This document shows positions 26,889 to 35,067 of a DNA stretch of 64,000 nt, piece by piece; positions within the stretch are counted from its first letter, which is position 1; every line of letters begins with the position of its first letter. Source of the stretch: Flavobacterium sp. (GTDB lineage Bacteria > Bacteroidota > Bacteroidia > Flavobacteriales > Flavobacteriaceae); the NCBI GenBank assembly GCA_016787805.1, contig JAEUTY010000038.1:62001-126000 (forward strand). The letters run 5' to 3'. The translations under genes were made by a program, and so were the position numbers. A model generated the notes under the pieces. That model ran no database searches. It saw nothing but the letters and a program-made list of their open reading frames with translations, and was not told the origin of the DNA.

Positions 26889-27118
26889 TTTGTGCTCTGA
26901 ATCAATCCAATCAAACTCACTACAGCCCATGTTCCTTCCAACACCACAAAGGGAATGTAGTTGATTAAGTACGATGTATAGCAAGCAATACTCGCACCAA
27001 TAACGTTGAGTATAAAATAAAGGTTGCCATTTTGTTTGATAAGCGAAAAATTATTCAAAAAATAAGCAACTAAAATAATGCCAACGCCTATAGTTCCTAT
27101 GATGTCATTAGTTGTCAT
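26867..27118 (-). CDS. Small CBU_0592-like membrane protein
   Basis: The 83-residue protein has three hydrophobic helices (GTIGVGIILVAYFL, LYFILNVIGASIACYTSYL and PFVVLEGTWAVVSLIGLI). The arrangement resembles the small CBU_0592-like family of unknown function (SWEET/PQ-loop-like half size). Its ATG overlaps the upstream epimerase-like gene's stop by four bases (ATGA), so they are coupled. The function is unknown. Confidence 0.7.
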   Translation of the reverse strand: MTTNDIIGTIGVGIILVAYFLNNFSLIKQNGNLYFILNVIGASIACYTSYLINYIPFVVLEGTWAVVSLIGLIQSTKKPQELA

Positions 27119-27912
27119 AATGGATTTACTTTAAAGGTGTAATTCAACTTTGCAATTAATTTTTCACTCAAAATCGTCTTTCCAATCGAAGGTTTACTCT
27201 TATCAAATTGAGGAACCGGCAAGTTCAGTTGAATTGCTTTTCGGGTATAATATTCTTTCCGTGTTGGATGATAAGGCGCAACTGCATTGAAGGTTTCGTT
27301 CCAACAGTTGGCTTCAATAATTTTATGAAGAATGCCAATACAATCCGTTAGATGAATTAAATTAATCGGAGCATCTGGGTTTTCAACATTAGTTCTTCCC
27401 GATAAAAAATGAATTGGATGACGATTATTACCAATCAATCCGCCAAGACGAAGCACTGTTGTTTGACTATGAGCTTGAAGTAACTGTTCAGCCAACAACA
27501 ATTGTTTGCCACTTTCGGTTTCGGGTTGAGGTTGTGTAGCTTCCGTAACAACCAAATTATCATCTGCATAGACCGAAGTCGAACTTACAAACAGTATTTT
27601 TTCTAGGGATGAATTTTCAATAAATGGAAGCAGGTTTTTAATTTTTGAAACGAAACTTTCCGAGGAATTGCTGTGTAATTTGGGCGGAATATCGATGATT
27701 AGTACTGATGAGTTTTCCAAAAAAGAAACCATATCTCCAGTTGTTTTTTCTTCTTCAATTTGAATTAAAAAAGGAAGAATGCCTGCTTCTTTTAAGGTAG
27801 AAATTTTTGCATTGGAAGTCGTTGAACCTTTTACTACAAAACCGTTTTTTAGCAATGATTTGGCCAAAGGTAATCCGAGCCAACCGCAACCTAATATACT
27901 AATTTGTCCCAT
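27115..27912 (-). CDS. NAD(P)-binding epimerase/dehydratase-like protein (YeeZ-type SDR)
   Basis: The 265-residue protein starts with a Rossmann motif, ISILGCGWLGLPLAK, then has FVSSTSVYAD near the active site and VLRLGGLIGNNRHP. This pattern is typical of short YeeZ-like extended SDRs. A canonical YxxxK is not obvious, so catalysis is uncertain. The ATG at 27912 was chosen over a TTG ten codons upstream. It overlaps the stop of the deiminase gene by one base (TAATG). It is the middle gene of a three-gene coupled unit. Substrate is unknown. Confidence 0.75.
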   Translation of the reverse strand: MGQISILGCGWLGLPLAKSLLKNGFVVKGSTTSNAKISTLKEAGILPFLIQIEEEKTTGDMVSFLENSSVLIIDIPPKLHSNSSESFVSKIKNLLPFIENSSLEKILFVSSTSVYADDNLVVTEATQPQPETESGKQLLLAEQLLQAHSQTTVLRLGGLIGNNRHPIHFLSGRTNVENPDAPINLIHLTDCIGILHKIIEANCWNETFNAVAPYHPTRKEYYTRKAIQLNLPVPQFDKSKPSIGKTILSEKLIAKLNYTFKVNPL

Positions 27913-29027
27913 TAATTTTGTGGCTGTTGTTGAGTAACACAATGTATCATTCCTCCGTTTGCATATAAATTTCGAACGTCAATTCCGACTACGGTTCGAT
28001 TTGGATACAAATTTTGAATAAGCTGATTGGCTACAGCATCATTTGGGTCGTTGTAATTCGGAACCAAAACTTTAGTGTTGGCGATATAGTAATTTACATA
28101 AGAACCTTTGTATCCTAAATTGTTTCCAGTGGTTGTAATAACATTGTTTTGAGTCAAAGGTAAATATACCTTATTATAGACAGTTCCAATTTTATTTTTT
28201 GCAGCATACAATTTAGTAATATCGGTTTGAGGAACTTCCCATTCTAACAAATCGTTCTGATGCATTGTAACAATTGTTGATGCATTTCCAAATCGAGCAA
28301 ACCCATCAATGTGCATGTCGGTGATTTCTAATCCTGCCACACCATCTAGCCATATAAAATTGGTAGTTCCAAGATAAGTTTTAAAAACTGCCTCTGCATC
28401 AGTTTGTGATAAACCTGGATTTCTATTGGTATTCAAAATGGCACTTTTGGTAGCCAATAATGTTCCGTTTCCATCAATTTCAATTGCGCCTCCTTCATTG
28501 ACCATTTGATTGTTTAAATTAACAACGGTTCGGCTTTGTTGTTGTGCAATTTTGAAGGGAATGGCATCACAGTTTTCAAAATCGGCTTTTTCTCCCCAAC
28601 CATTAAATCCCCAATCTTCAATAACAAGTTGATTGTTTTTGTCTCTAACATAAATTGGACCATTGTCACGAACCCAAACATCGTCTGTTGGAAAAATTTT
28701 AAAATCAACATTGGTTAAATTGACATTAGCGTTATTCAACAATTGTAATATTCTATTTTTTTCAACATCATTGTAAGCAATAATGTGAACTTTTTCGCTT
28801 GTAACTAGTTCTTGCGTCATGGCAACCCAAGTTGGGTCAATTTCATCTCTGTATGCTGTACCATACTGATAATGGTGAGGCCACTGTAACCAAGTTCCTT
28901 CATGTGGTTCAGATTCTTCTGGCATTCGGTAGCGTATTTCATCTTCAATTGCCGTTTCGTCATTGTTGTTCTGACAAGAATTTGCTGTCAAAATAAGGCA
29001 TAAATTCAATAGAAGGACTTTGTTCAT
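27912..29027 (-). CDS. Agmatine deiminase / peptidylarginine deiminase-family lipoprotein
   Basis: The 371-residue protein has a lipoprotein signal (lipobox ANSC, Cys at 18). It belongs to the bacterial PAD/AguA guanidine-modifying family. Family features present are MPEESEPHEGTWLQWPH, VWVRDNGPIYV (substrate Asp), the catalytic-His region TDMHIDGFARF, and the nucleophile Cys in GGMIHCVTQQ near the C-terminus. Agmatine deiminases convert agmatine to N-carbamoylputrescine in the cytoplasm. A lipidated, probably periplasmic or outer-membrane version is common in Bacteroidota, and its substrate is not established. It is first in a coupled unit with the SDR and CBU_0592-like genes. Confidence 0.88.
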   Translation of the reverse strand: MNKVLLLNLCLILTANSCQNNNDETAIEDEIRYRMPEESEPHEGTWLQWPHHYQYGTAYRDEIDPTWVAMTQELVTSEKVHIIAYNDVEKNRILQLLNNANVNLTNVDFKIFPTDDVWVRDNGPIYVRDKNNQLVIEDWGFNGWGEKADFENCDAIPFKIAQQQSRTVVNLNNQMVNEGGAIEIDGNGTLLATKSAILNTNRNPGLSQTDAEAVFKTYLGTTNFIWLDGVAGLEITDMHIDGFARFGNASTIVTMHQNDLLEWEVPQTDITKLYAAKNKIGTVYNKVYLPLTQNNVITTTGNNLGYKGSYVNYYIANTKVLVPNYNDPNDAVANQLIQNLYPNRTVVGIDVRNLYANGGMIHCVTQQQPQN

Positions 29028-29065
29028 TGTAGTTAATTTATAAAAAAAACGGTACGAAACATAGA

Positions 29066-31405
29066 TTATTGTAATCCGGTTACGTCGCTTTTTTTATCGA
29101 TGATTATAGTGGGTTTTACTTGCTGTTTCACAATTACGGCATCCGTCAAAACAAATGGCGTCGGAATCATCCAATTGCGTCTTTTGGCCATAGAAAACAA
29201 GGGATTTTGCATCAAATCAAACGAGCTTTCTATCAAATTCAAATCGAGTTTTGCAGTTGCATTTATCGAAAATTCCAACTCCAAAGGAAGATTATCAACC
29301 ACGTAATAACTTAAAATTTTATTGGTTTTTTTGCCAATGATGTTGCTCTTCACCTCAATCGATTTGGCTCCATTGGCTCTTAAATTGTAAAAAGTTGTTT
29401 TCCCATTATCAAAAATATCATAGCGATTGACTTTTCGATTAGGAGTAATCACAATTTTCAAATAACGACGGTTTCCAACCACAGAATCTTTCACAAAATT
29501 AATCGTTGGTCTTGGGATATTTTTGATAGGAGCATCGGCCATAAAAGTATATTTTGAACCGTATTTACTGTATAATTTATTGGTGTTTAATGGTTGAGCG
29601 TCTTTTGGCTTTTCCCCTAAATAACCTTTAGTCCATTCATCCAAATTAGTGTCGTAGGTTGCCCAATTGGCTTTGTTTGTGTCACCATCTAAAATATAAA
29701 CCAAACTGTTGGGTTTTGCCTTTCCATAAACATATCCCGATGATTGATGCGCTTTCACAAACAATCCAATAGATAATAAAGTAAAAAGCAATGCCCAAAT
29801 TCCTTTTCTCGGAAAGGAACCAAAAATAGGTATGAGCAAACCAAAACTCAAAACAGTCAAAATGCTACTTCCAACCAAAATTTTTAATCCCAAACCAATA
29901 GGAAACATTTGTATAAAAGGTACTAAAATTACTAAAGTAGGAATCGATAAAATTAAGTTGAAAAAGTGATTCGATTTTTGAGAAACTACAAAATAGCCCA
30001 ACATCAAAGTAGTTGAAAGCACCGGAATTATCAAAAATCCTGCTCCTTTCAACTGAAATGCAATGACCAAATTCAAAATCAACCAAATCAACAAAGGAGC
30101 AATGGTTTGGTTCATTTCGGGATTGCGTTTGCCGTCATTTTTATAAAAAAGAAAGCAAATGGCCAGCGTCACACTCACAAAAGCATAAATGTAATCGTGA
30201 CCGTTGTAGGTAAATCCGTGAAGAATGTCATTGTACTGTGGATAAATGGAAAGTAGTAATCTCCATCCCAAATATGTAATTCCACCTGCAACTATAAGCG
30301 AACCGAAAAGTGGTAAAAATCCTTTAATAATTTGATCCAAACGCAAAATATGTTTTCCCATTCCCACAAAAACAAAGAGGAATAATAATACAAAACCAAT
30401 AATTACCATAGGTAAAATCCAAGAAAACGGATAACTCACAAATGAAAATGGAACGTTGAAATAGACCTTTTCGTTGGTTGAATTCAAATTTTTTAAATCG
30501 GCGTTAGAAAAATAATTCAACAATGGAACCAAGTAAGTGCCTTGATGTGCTAACGTTTTTGGGTCTAAATGTTCAAATTTATCTTGCGAAGTATGGTAAT
30601 CAAAATGACTGTCGATAAAAGCAAAGTTAAAACCTTGAATTTTTCCACTTTCTCTAAAAACGGTCAAATCAGTATCGTTGGGCAACATTTTATAGATGCT
30701 ATACATCAACGAATTTGAAACAGGATATTGCGCTTTTGCAGCTGAGAAAGCCTCAACCATTTTAGCGTTTCCTTGATTGGTTTCCATCAACATATAACTG
30801 GGTCCAGAAGAGCCACGAGCCTCGAAATTCAGAACCAAACCCACCTTTTTTGCCCAATTATGTTTTGTTACAAATAGTGCGGCACCATTCAATCCTAACT
30901 CTTCAGCGTCAGAAAAAAGTATAATGATGTCGTTTTTGTGCTTGGTTTTGTTGTGTAAAAATGCGCGAACGGTTTCCAAAATAGTGGCTACTCCCGAAGC
31001 ATCGTCACTCGCGCCATTCGAGTACGAATGTGGTGCGCTGTCGTAGTGCGAAAGTAAAACCAACGCCTTAGTATTGGCTGAACCTTCAATTTTGGCCAAA
31101 ATATTTTTTGATTGTACCAACGTACCTTTTTCGGTCATAGTAAAACCTTGCTGAAACGAAGTCTGTAATCCCATGTTTTTAAGCTCTTGAACTAAATATT
31201 GAGCGACTTCTTCATGGTTTTGAGAGCCAACATAGTGTGGTTTTGCGGCTATTTCTTTAACTTTTTCTAAAGCTCTTTTGGTTGAAAATTCAGAAAGTGG
31301 CGCTTCAGTAGTATCATAACCTTGTGGCGTCATAAAGTAAAAAACACCAAAAATCAACGCAAGTAGCGCCAACATTAAGTATAAAGCAGAATAATTTTTT
31401 TTCAT
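29066..31405 (-). CDS. M28-family membrane metallopeptidase
   Basis: The 779-residue protein has an N-terminal membrane helix and then an M28 zinc aminopeptidase domain (about residues 45-310). Metal-ligand segments are VLLSHYDSAPHS, NGASDDASGVAT, FSDAEELGLNG and a late SHFDYHTSQDKFEH. About eight or nine membrane helices follow (about 335-575), then a soluble C-terminal beta domain. The layout resembles the vacuolar membrane protease Pff1/ER-type M28 proteins. It probably trims peptides at the periplasmic face. It is a single gene 36 bases before the deiminase start and could share its transcript. Confidence 0.9.
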   Translation of the reverse strand: MKKNYSALYLMLALLALIFGVFYFMTPQGYDTTEAPLSEFSTKRALEKVKEIAAKPHYVGSQNHEEVAQYLVQELKNMGLQTSFQQGFTMTEKGTLVQSKNILAKIEGSANTKALVLLSHYDSAPHSYSNGASDDASGVATILETVRAFLHNKTKHKNDIIILFSDAEELGLNGAALFVTKHNWAKKVGLVLNFEARGSSGPSYMLMETNQGNAKMVEAFSAAKAQYPVSNSLMYSIYKMLPNDTDLTVFRESGKIQGFNFAFIDSHFDYHTSQDKFEHLDPKTLAHQGTYLVPLLNYFSNADLKNLNSTNEKVYFNVPFSFVSYPFSWILPMVIIGFVLLFLFVFVGMGKHILRLDQIIKGFLPLFGSLIVAGGITYLGWRLLLSIYPQYNDILHGFTYNGHDYIYAFVSVTLAICFLFYKNDGKRNPEMNQTIAPLLIWLILNLVIAFQLKGAGFLIIPVLSTTLMLGYFVVSQKSNHFFNLILSIPTLVILVPFIQMFPIGLGLKILVGSSILTVLSFGLLIPIFGSFPRKGIWALLFTLLSIGLFVKAHQSSGYVYGKAKPNSLVYILDGDTNKANWATYDTNLDEWTKGYLGEKPKDAQPLNTNKLYSKYGSKYTFMADAPIKNIPRPTINFVKDSVVGNRRYLKIVITPNRKVNRYDIFDNGKTTFYNLRANGAKSIEVKSNIIGKKTNKILSYYVVDNLPLELEFSINATAKLDLNLIESSFDLMQNPLFSMAKRRNWMIPTPFVLTDAVIVKQQVKPTIIIDKKSDVTGLQ

Positions 31406-31449
31406 GGAATTGAAATTTACTTCAGCAGCTCGTTAGCAGAAATAATTTT

Positions 31450-31800
31450 TTAAATATCTTTTTTGACCAACATGTAATAATCGTTTTCCAAAGGCAGGTA
31501 ACCTTGTTCATAAATAAAGAAATAGGTGTTCCCAGTTTTGGTATTGAGAATGGATGTAAAATACTCAAAATCAAACCCTTTTATTGATAATTTTGTACGC
31601 GTGGTTTTGGATTTTCCATCTACATTCAACTCCGACAAAATACGGTAATTTTTTCGCAATTTGTTGTTGATATTGCGCATATAATTGTTGCTGTCTTTGT
31701 TCATTTTGTTGTTGTAGGCATTGCGACAGCCATCACTACAGAATTTTTTATCTTCTCGTCCTACAATTTTTTCGTGGCATTCTAAACAAGTTCTAGGCAT
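31450..31800 (-). CDS. Zinc-ribbon (DUF2116-like) small protein
   Basis: The 116-residue protein has an N-terminal zinc ribbon with paired cysteines CLECHEKI and FCSDGCRNAYNN, typical of DUF2116-like/FCS-type fingers. After that come a basic Asn-rich helix and a beta-rich C-terminus with aromatic residues (TYFFIYEQGYLPLENDYY). The ATG at 31800 places the ribbon at the very start; an upstream alternative at 31821 adds seven hydrophobic residues with no support. The function is unknown; nucleic-acid binding is a reasonable guess. It is divergent from the ssb pair. Confidence 0.7.
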   Translation of the reverse strand: MPRTCLECHEKIVGREDKKFCSDGCRNAYNNKMNKDSNNYMRNINNKLRKNYRILSELNVDGKSKTTRTKLSIKGFDFEYFTSILNTKTGNTYFFIYEQGYLPLENDYYMLVKKDI

Positions 31801-31991
31801 ATACAAATATTTTAAAATCAATCAAATATACTAAAAAATCCATTTGCAAACGGTTACAAATAGTTACAATCGATAGTAAATGATTAATTACCGATTAAAG
31901 CAGGTTGAATGTCACAACTTTGCATCGTCAAAAGGGATCAGTTATATGATTTCAGAAAGTCAAGAAAATTATTCACTTAAATTTAAACGCC

Positions 31992-32309
31992 ATGCGAAAC
32001 AAAGTACAATTAATCGGACATGTAGGACAAGATCCAGAAATTAAAATCCTTGAAGGAGGGAAAAAAGTTGCTAAAATGACTATTGCTACCAAAGAAGTAT
32101 ATTACAAAGAAAATGGCGACAAAGTAGAACAAACCGAATGGCACAAGGTAGCCGCTTGGGGGAAACCAGCAGACATTATAGAAAAGTTTGTACTTAAGGG
32201 TAAAGAAGTTGCCATAGAAGGAAAATTATCCCACCGTAGTTATGATAATAAAAATGGAGAGAAAAGATACGTTACAGAAGTCATAGTAAACGAAATCGTT
32301 TTGGTTTAA
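31992..32309 (+). CDS. ssb: Short single-stranded DNA-binding protein, copy 1
   Basis: The 105-residue protein is an OB-fold SSB: RNKVQLIGHVGQDPE at the start, EQTEWHKVAAWGK in the core, and GKEVAIEGKLSHRSYDNKNG. It ends right after the OB fold, with no linker and no acidic DDDIPF-like tip, so it should bind ssDNA but lacks the usual partner-binding tail. Copy 2 lies 55 bases downstream, roughly 70% identical by eye. The 12 bases before the two ATGs (AATTTAAACGCC) are also identical, so the duplication includes the leader. It is unlikely to be the main replicative SSB. No phage genes are nearby. Confidence 0.92.
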   Translation: MRNKVQLIGHVGQDPEIKILEGGKKVAKMTIATKEVYYKENGDKVEQTEWHKVAAWGKPADIIEKFVLKGKEVAIEGKLSHRSYDNKNGEKRYVTEVIVNEIVLV

Positions 32310-32364
32310 TTTTTAAAACTTAAACAATATAATATTATCAATTATCAATTTTAATTTAAACGCC

Positions 32365-32688
32365 ATGAGAAACAAAGTACAATTAATCGGACATGTAGGT
32401 CAAGATCCTGAAGTAAAAACCTTAGAAGGAGGAAGAAAAGTAGCCACAATTACCCTAGCCACTAATGAAAATTACACCAATGCTAAAGGTGAGAAAGTGG
32501 AACAAACCGAGTGGCATCGCGCAACAGCTTGGGGAAAAACAGCCGAAATCATTGAGAAGTACGTAACCAAAGGAAAAGAAATTGCCATTGAAGGGAAGTT
32601 AACCCACCGCAGTTATGACGATAAAAATGGTGAAAAACGATATGTAACCGATATTGTAATCAACGAGTTATTGCTGATTGGGAAATAA
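32365..32688 (+). CDS. ssb: Short single-stranded DNA-binding protein, copy 2
   Basis: The 107-residue tail-less SSB is a tandem paralogue of the gene at 31992. The first 16 residues are identical, as are EQTEWH, IEGKLxHRSYD and KNGEKRYVT. Differences concentrate in the segment around residues 36-44. Like copy 1 it ends just after the OB fold. The pair could form mixed oligomers or be specialised for repair or DNA uptake, which is speculative. It precedes the HRDC gene by about 75 bases. Confidence 0.92.
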   Translation: MRNKVQLIGHVGQDPEVKTLEGGRKVATITLATNENYTNAKGEKVEQTEWHRATAWGKTAEIIEKYVTKGKEIAIEGKLTHRSYDDKNGEKRYVTDIVINELLLIGK

Positions 32689-32764
32689 TACTGTGATAAA
32701 AATGAACATCAAAGTATTTAATATTTGATTGGACAAGGAAAATTGTTTGAATGATCAATCAAAA

Positions 32765-33130
32765 ATGAATGATTTTCTAGATTCAGTTGATGTAAAATTA
32801 ACGTCGGCTAGTTTTGTGACTACAGGAAGCAAAGATTTCTGGTCAACAGTTGTTTTTTATTTGCCAAAAAAACTCAAAACAACAGTGTTAAAAGACGAAG
32901 ATTTGTCAGAGGAGGAAAGAAAAATCTATCAGGCATTAAAACAGTGGAGAAATGAAAAATCAATGCAACTGGATTTGCCTCATTTTATGATTTGCCATAA
33001 TTCGGAGTTAATAACAATTGCTAAAACCAAACCTGAGACAATTAAAGATTTCAAAATAATCAAGGGATTCGGAGAGCAAAAAACTCAAAAATATGCCGAC
33101 GACATAATCGCATTCTTAAATGCATTGTAA
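32765..33130 (+). CDS. HRDC-domain protein
   Basis: The protein has about 121 residues from the ATG at 32765. A TTG at 32729 in the same frame would add 12 residues, with a stop codon just before it. The C-terminal half (from SEEERKIYQALKQWRNEKS to FGEQKTQKYADDIIAFLNAL) is an HRDC domain as found at the end of RecQ helicases and RNase D, where it binds nucleic acid. The N-terminal part is not recognised. A stand-alone HRDC protein beside two SSBs suggests DNA metabolism. A strong terminator follows. Confidence 0.75.
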   Translation: MNDFLDSVDVKLTSASFVTTGSKDFWSTVVFYLPKKLKTTVLKDEDLSEEERKIYQALKQWRNEKSMQLDLPHFMICHNSELITIAKTKPETIKDFKIIKGFGEQKTQKYADDIIAFLNAL

Positions 33131-33141
33131 TCAGAAAAATA

Positions 33142-33170
33142 AAAGCGATAGAACTTGTTTTTATCGCTTT
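33142..33170 (+). terminator. Intrinsic terminator after the HRDC gene
   Basis: AAAGCGATA and TATCGCTTT form a perfect 9-bp stem with an 11-base loop and are followed by TTT and T-rich sequence, 11 bases after the stop codon. Confidence 0.75.
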
Positions 33171-33221
33171 TTTGCTTTTTGAAGTAGAAGGAATGCGACA
33201 TTTTGAAAGAACTTTTCAACA

Positions 33222-33235
33222 CGAAAACGTTTTCG
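33222..33235. promoter_or_regulatory. Perfect 14-bp palindrome, LacI-type operator-like
   Basis: CGAAAACGTTTTCG is a perfect palindrome with a central CG, the layout of LacI/GalR-family sites. It lies 77 bases before the secreted-protein gene at 33312. No LacI-type regulator is encoded in the window, so the link is only by sequence form. Confidence 0.3.
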
Positions 33236-33311
33236 GGAGCAATTGTATTACTAACTTCTAAAATTTTTAATATCTTTATTAAGTTGTCAGTAATAAATTA
33301 ACCCTAAAAAA

Positions 33312-33755
33312 ATGAAATACCTAAAGCAATCGCTTTTGTTGGTCTTCTTTTGTTGTTGTTTTCAAAGTAACTGTGCACAAGTTGGAATTAACACCAACAA
33401 TCCGCAAAGTACATTGGATGTCAATGGTAATTTGTCGGTTAAGGTGGTTAACCTTGTTGGCAATGGTTCTGGCAGTGGAGGTTCAGCAGTGCTAATTGAT
33501 GATGGAGTTTATATCTCAATAAGTCCAACAGCAACCGACGATAAATTTCAATTACCAAACCCAATACTTTTTCCAGGTAGAACCTATGTGATTAGAAATA
33601 TACAAAACTCAGTTACAGCACAATTAACAACGGCTGTGGGGTTATTGTTCCCTAAAAACTCAACTGTTGGAAGTGCACAAATTTATATGTATGAAGGTAA
33701 TTTGCGAACGGTTACAGTAATTAGTGATGGAATCAATTGGACGTACATCAATTAA
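33312..33755 (+). CDS. Small secreted protein with tail-fibre-like N-terminal motif
   Basis: The 147-residue protein has a signal peptide (ends NCAQ). The segment VGINTNNPQSTLDVNG follows, which is seen at the start of many Bacteroidota surface and tail-fibre-like proteins. Then comes a Gly/Ser-rich turn and a beta-rich remainder. It is much shorter than those relatives and lacks the usual chaperone or peptidase tail. Its function is unknown. It converges on, and overlaps by four bases, the CAT-like gene. A LacI-like palindrome lies upstream. Confidence 0.7.
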   Translation: MKYLKQSLLLVFFCCCFQSNCAQVGINTNNPQSTLDVNGNLSVKVVNLVGNGSGSGGSAVLIDDGVYISISPTATDDKFQLPNPILFPGRTYVIRNIQNSVTAQLTTAVGLLFPKNSTVGSAQIYMYEGNLRTVTVISDGINWTYIN

Positions 33756-34375
33756 TTATTCATCAGTTTTTCTAACAAGGCAATGAATTCACCAACATGG
33801 TAACCGTCAATCAAACCGTGATGAACGTGAACTGAAATTGAAATAGTTTTTTTCCCATTTTCTTCCACCATTTTACCAAATGAAATCTTTGGGCAACTAT
33901 CAGGCCATGTAAAACTTCGCGCATGAGAAAATGAAGTAAAATTCACCCAAGGTAATGCCGAAAAATGAATCAAATTTTCAGGATAGTCGCGGGTAAAAAG
34001 CCCTGAAGTTATTTGAATACGTTCAATTTCTCTTTTGACAATTGTAGCAAACTCATGAACATCTTCATTAAATTCAATCAACGAAAATCCAAACGTTTTG
34101 TCGTCTCTCAAAATGGTAGCCGAAGCATCAATTCGGTCAAAAATAAACACTTCATTATCCTTTATTCGGTAACGAAAGTTTTCAATTGAATTTGCCGCAA
34201 CCAATGTTTTGTGCAAATAATAAGTGAAAAATGAAACGCCTAATTCGTTGGCTTTTTGGTAAGCTTTGGTACAATCAATTGGAGTTGTAATCCCAAAAAA
34301 AGGCTCTTCCATTTGATTAAAAAACAAAAAATGCTCTTTGCGATTCCAAGTATCAATGTCAAGTTTTTGCTTCAT
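33752..34375 (-). CDS. CAT-like acyltransferase (chloramphenicol acetyltransferase family)
   Basis: The 207-residue trimeric acetyltransferase-type protein has active-site H186 and structural D190 in HVHHGLIDGYHVG near the C-terminus, matching HHxxxDG of type A CATs. KTFGFSLIEF and SALPWVNFTSFSHA are also family-like. Chromosomal CAT-like proteins are common in Flavobacteriia and need not give chloramphenicol resistance; the natural acyl acceptor is unknown. It is the last gene of the run from metG, 2 bases after the HAD gene. Confidence 0.85.
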   Translation of the reverse strand: MKQKLDIDTWNRKEHFLFFNQMEEPFFGITTPIDCTKAYQKANELGVSFFTYYLHKTLVAANSIENFRYRIKDNEVFIFDRIDASATILRDDKTFGFSLIEFNEDVHEFATIVKREIERIQITSGLFTRDYPENLIHFSALPWVNFTSFSHARSFTWPDSCPKISFGKMVEENGKKTISISVHVHHGLIDGYHVGEFIALLEKLMNN

Positions 34376-34377
34376 TT

Positions 34378-35064
34378 TTATTTAAATAAAGGAACCACTT
34401 CAATAATGTCAACCACCGATCTAAAGTTATCGTGTTTGATCTCAAAATCAATTTTTTCGTATTCCCAAGTCGTGTGATACGGAATATGAATCGCGTGTCC
34501 GCCAACATTCAAAACAGGCAAAACATCCGATTTTAAAGAATTGCCTATCATAGTGAAATCCTCGGGTTTAATATCAAGACGAAGTAACATTTTTTCGTAA
34601 TCAACTTCTTTTTTGTCACTCATTACTTCTATATGATGAAAATAATGACCAATTCCTGAATCGTGTAGTTTTCGGTGTTGGTCTTTCAAATCGCCTTTTG
34701 TAGCCACAATTAATTTATAATCGCCTTTAAGTTGATTCAAAACATCTTCCACATGAGGCAATAATTCAACTGGTTTTAAAAGCAAATCTTTACCAATTTG
34801 AATGATTTTTTCAATAACCAATCCCGAAATTTGATGATTTGTCAATTCCAAAGCCGATTCAATCATTGAAAGTACAAAAGCCTTAATTCCAAATCCGTAC
34901 AAAGGCAAATTTTTCACTTGATGACTCAAAATCAACTGTAAAATCTCCTGATGTGACGCATAATCACTAAACAATTCACAAAATTTAGCTTGTGCTTCAT
35001 CAAAAAAAGGTTCGTTGTGCCAAAGTGTATCATCGGCATCAAAAGCTATAACTTTTATTGACAT
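34378..35064 (-). CDS. HAD-family hydrolase
   Basis: The 228-residue haloacid dehalogenase-type phosphatase has motif I FDADDTLWHNE (nucleophile Asp 9, acid Asp 11), motif II in VATKGDLKDQHRK, and motif III/IV with TMIGNSLKSDV. A helical cap lies between motifs I and II (C1 type), as in YjjG/pyrophosphatase-like members. It is likely a nucleotide or sugar phosphatase; the substrate is unknown. It sits 3 bases after the purine deaminase, which suggests nucleotide salvage or house-cleaning. Confidence 0.9.
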   Translation of the reverse strand: MSIKVIAFDADDTLWHNEPFFDEAQAKFCELFSDYASHQEILQLILSHQVKNLPLYGFGIKAFVLSMIESALELTNHQISGLVIEKIIQIGKDLLLKPVELLPHVEDVLNQLKGDYKLIVATKGDLKDQHRKLHDSGIGHYFHHIEVMSDKKEVDYEKMLLRLDIKPEDFTMIGNSLKSDVLPVLNVGGHAIHIPYHTTWEYEKIDFEIKHDNFRSVVDIIEVVPLFK

Positions 35065-35067
35065 AAT

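Noticed and set aside
31992-32688. SSB pair as a trace of a prophage or plasmid
   Set aside because: Neighbouring genes are ordinary chromosomal ones and no phage or conjugation gene is present.
33752-34375. Acquired chloramphenicol resistance gene
   Set aside because: No mobile element or base-composition change is seen. CAT-like proteins are common chromosomal genes in Flavobacteriia, so resistance is not supported.
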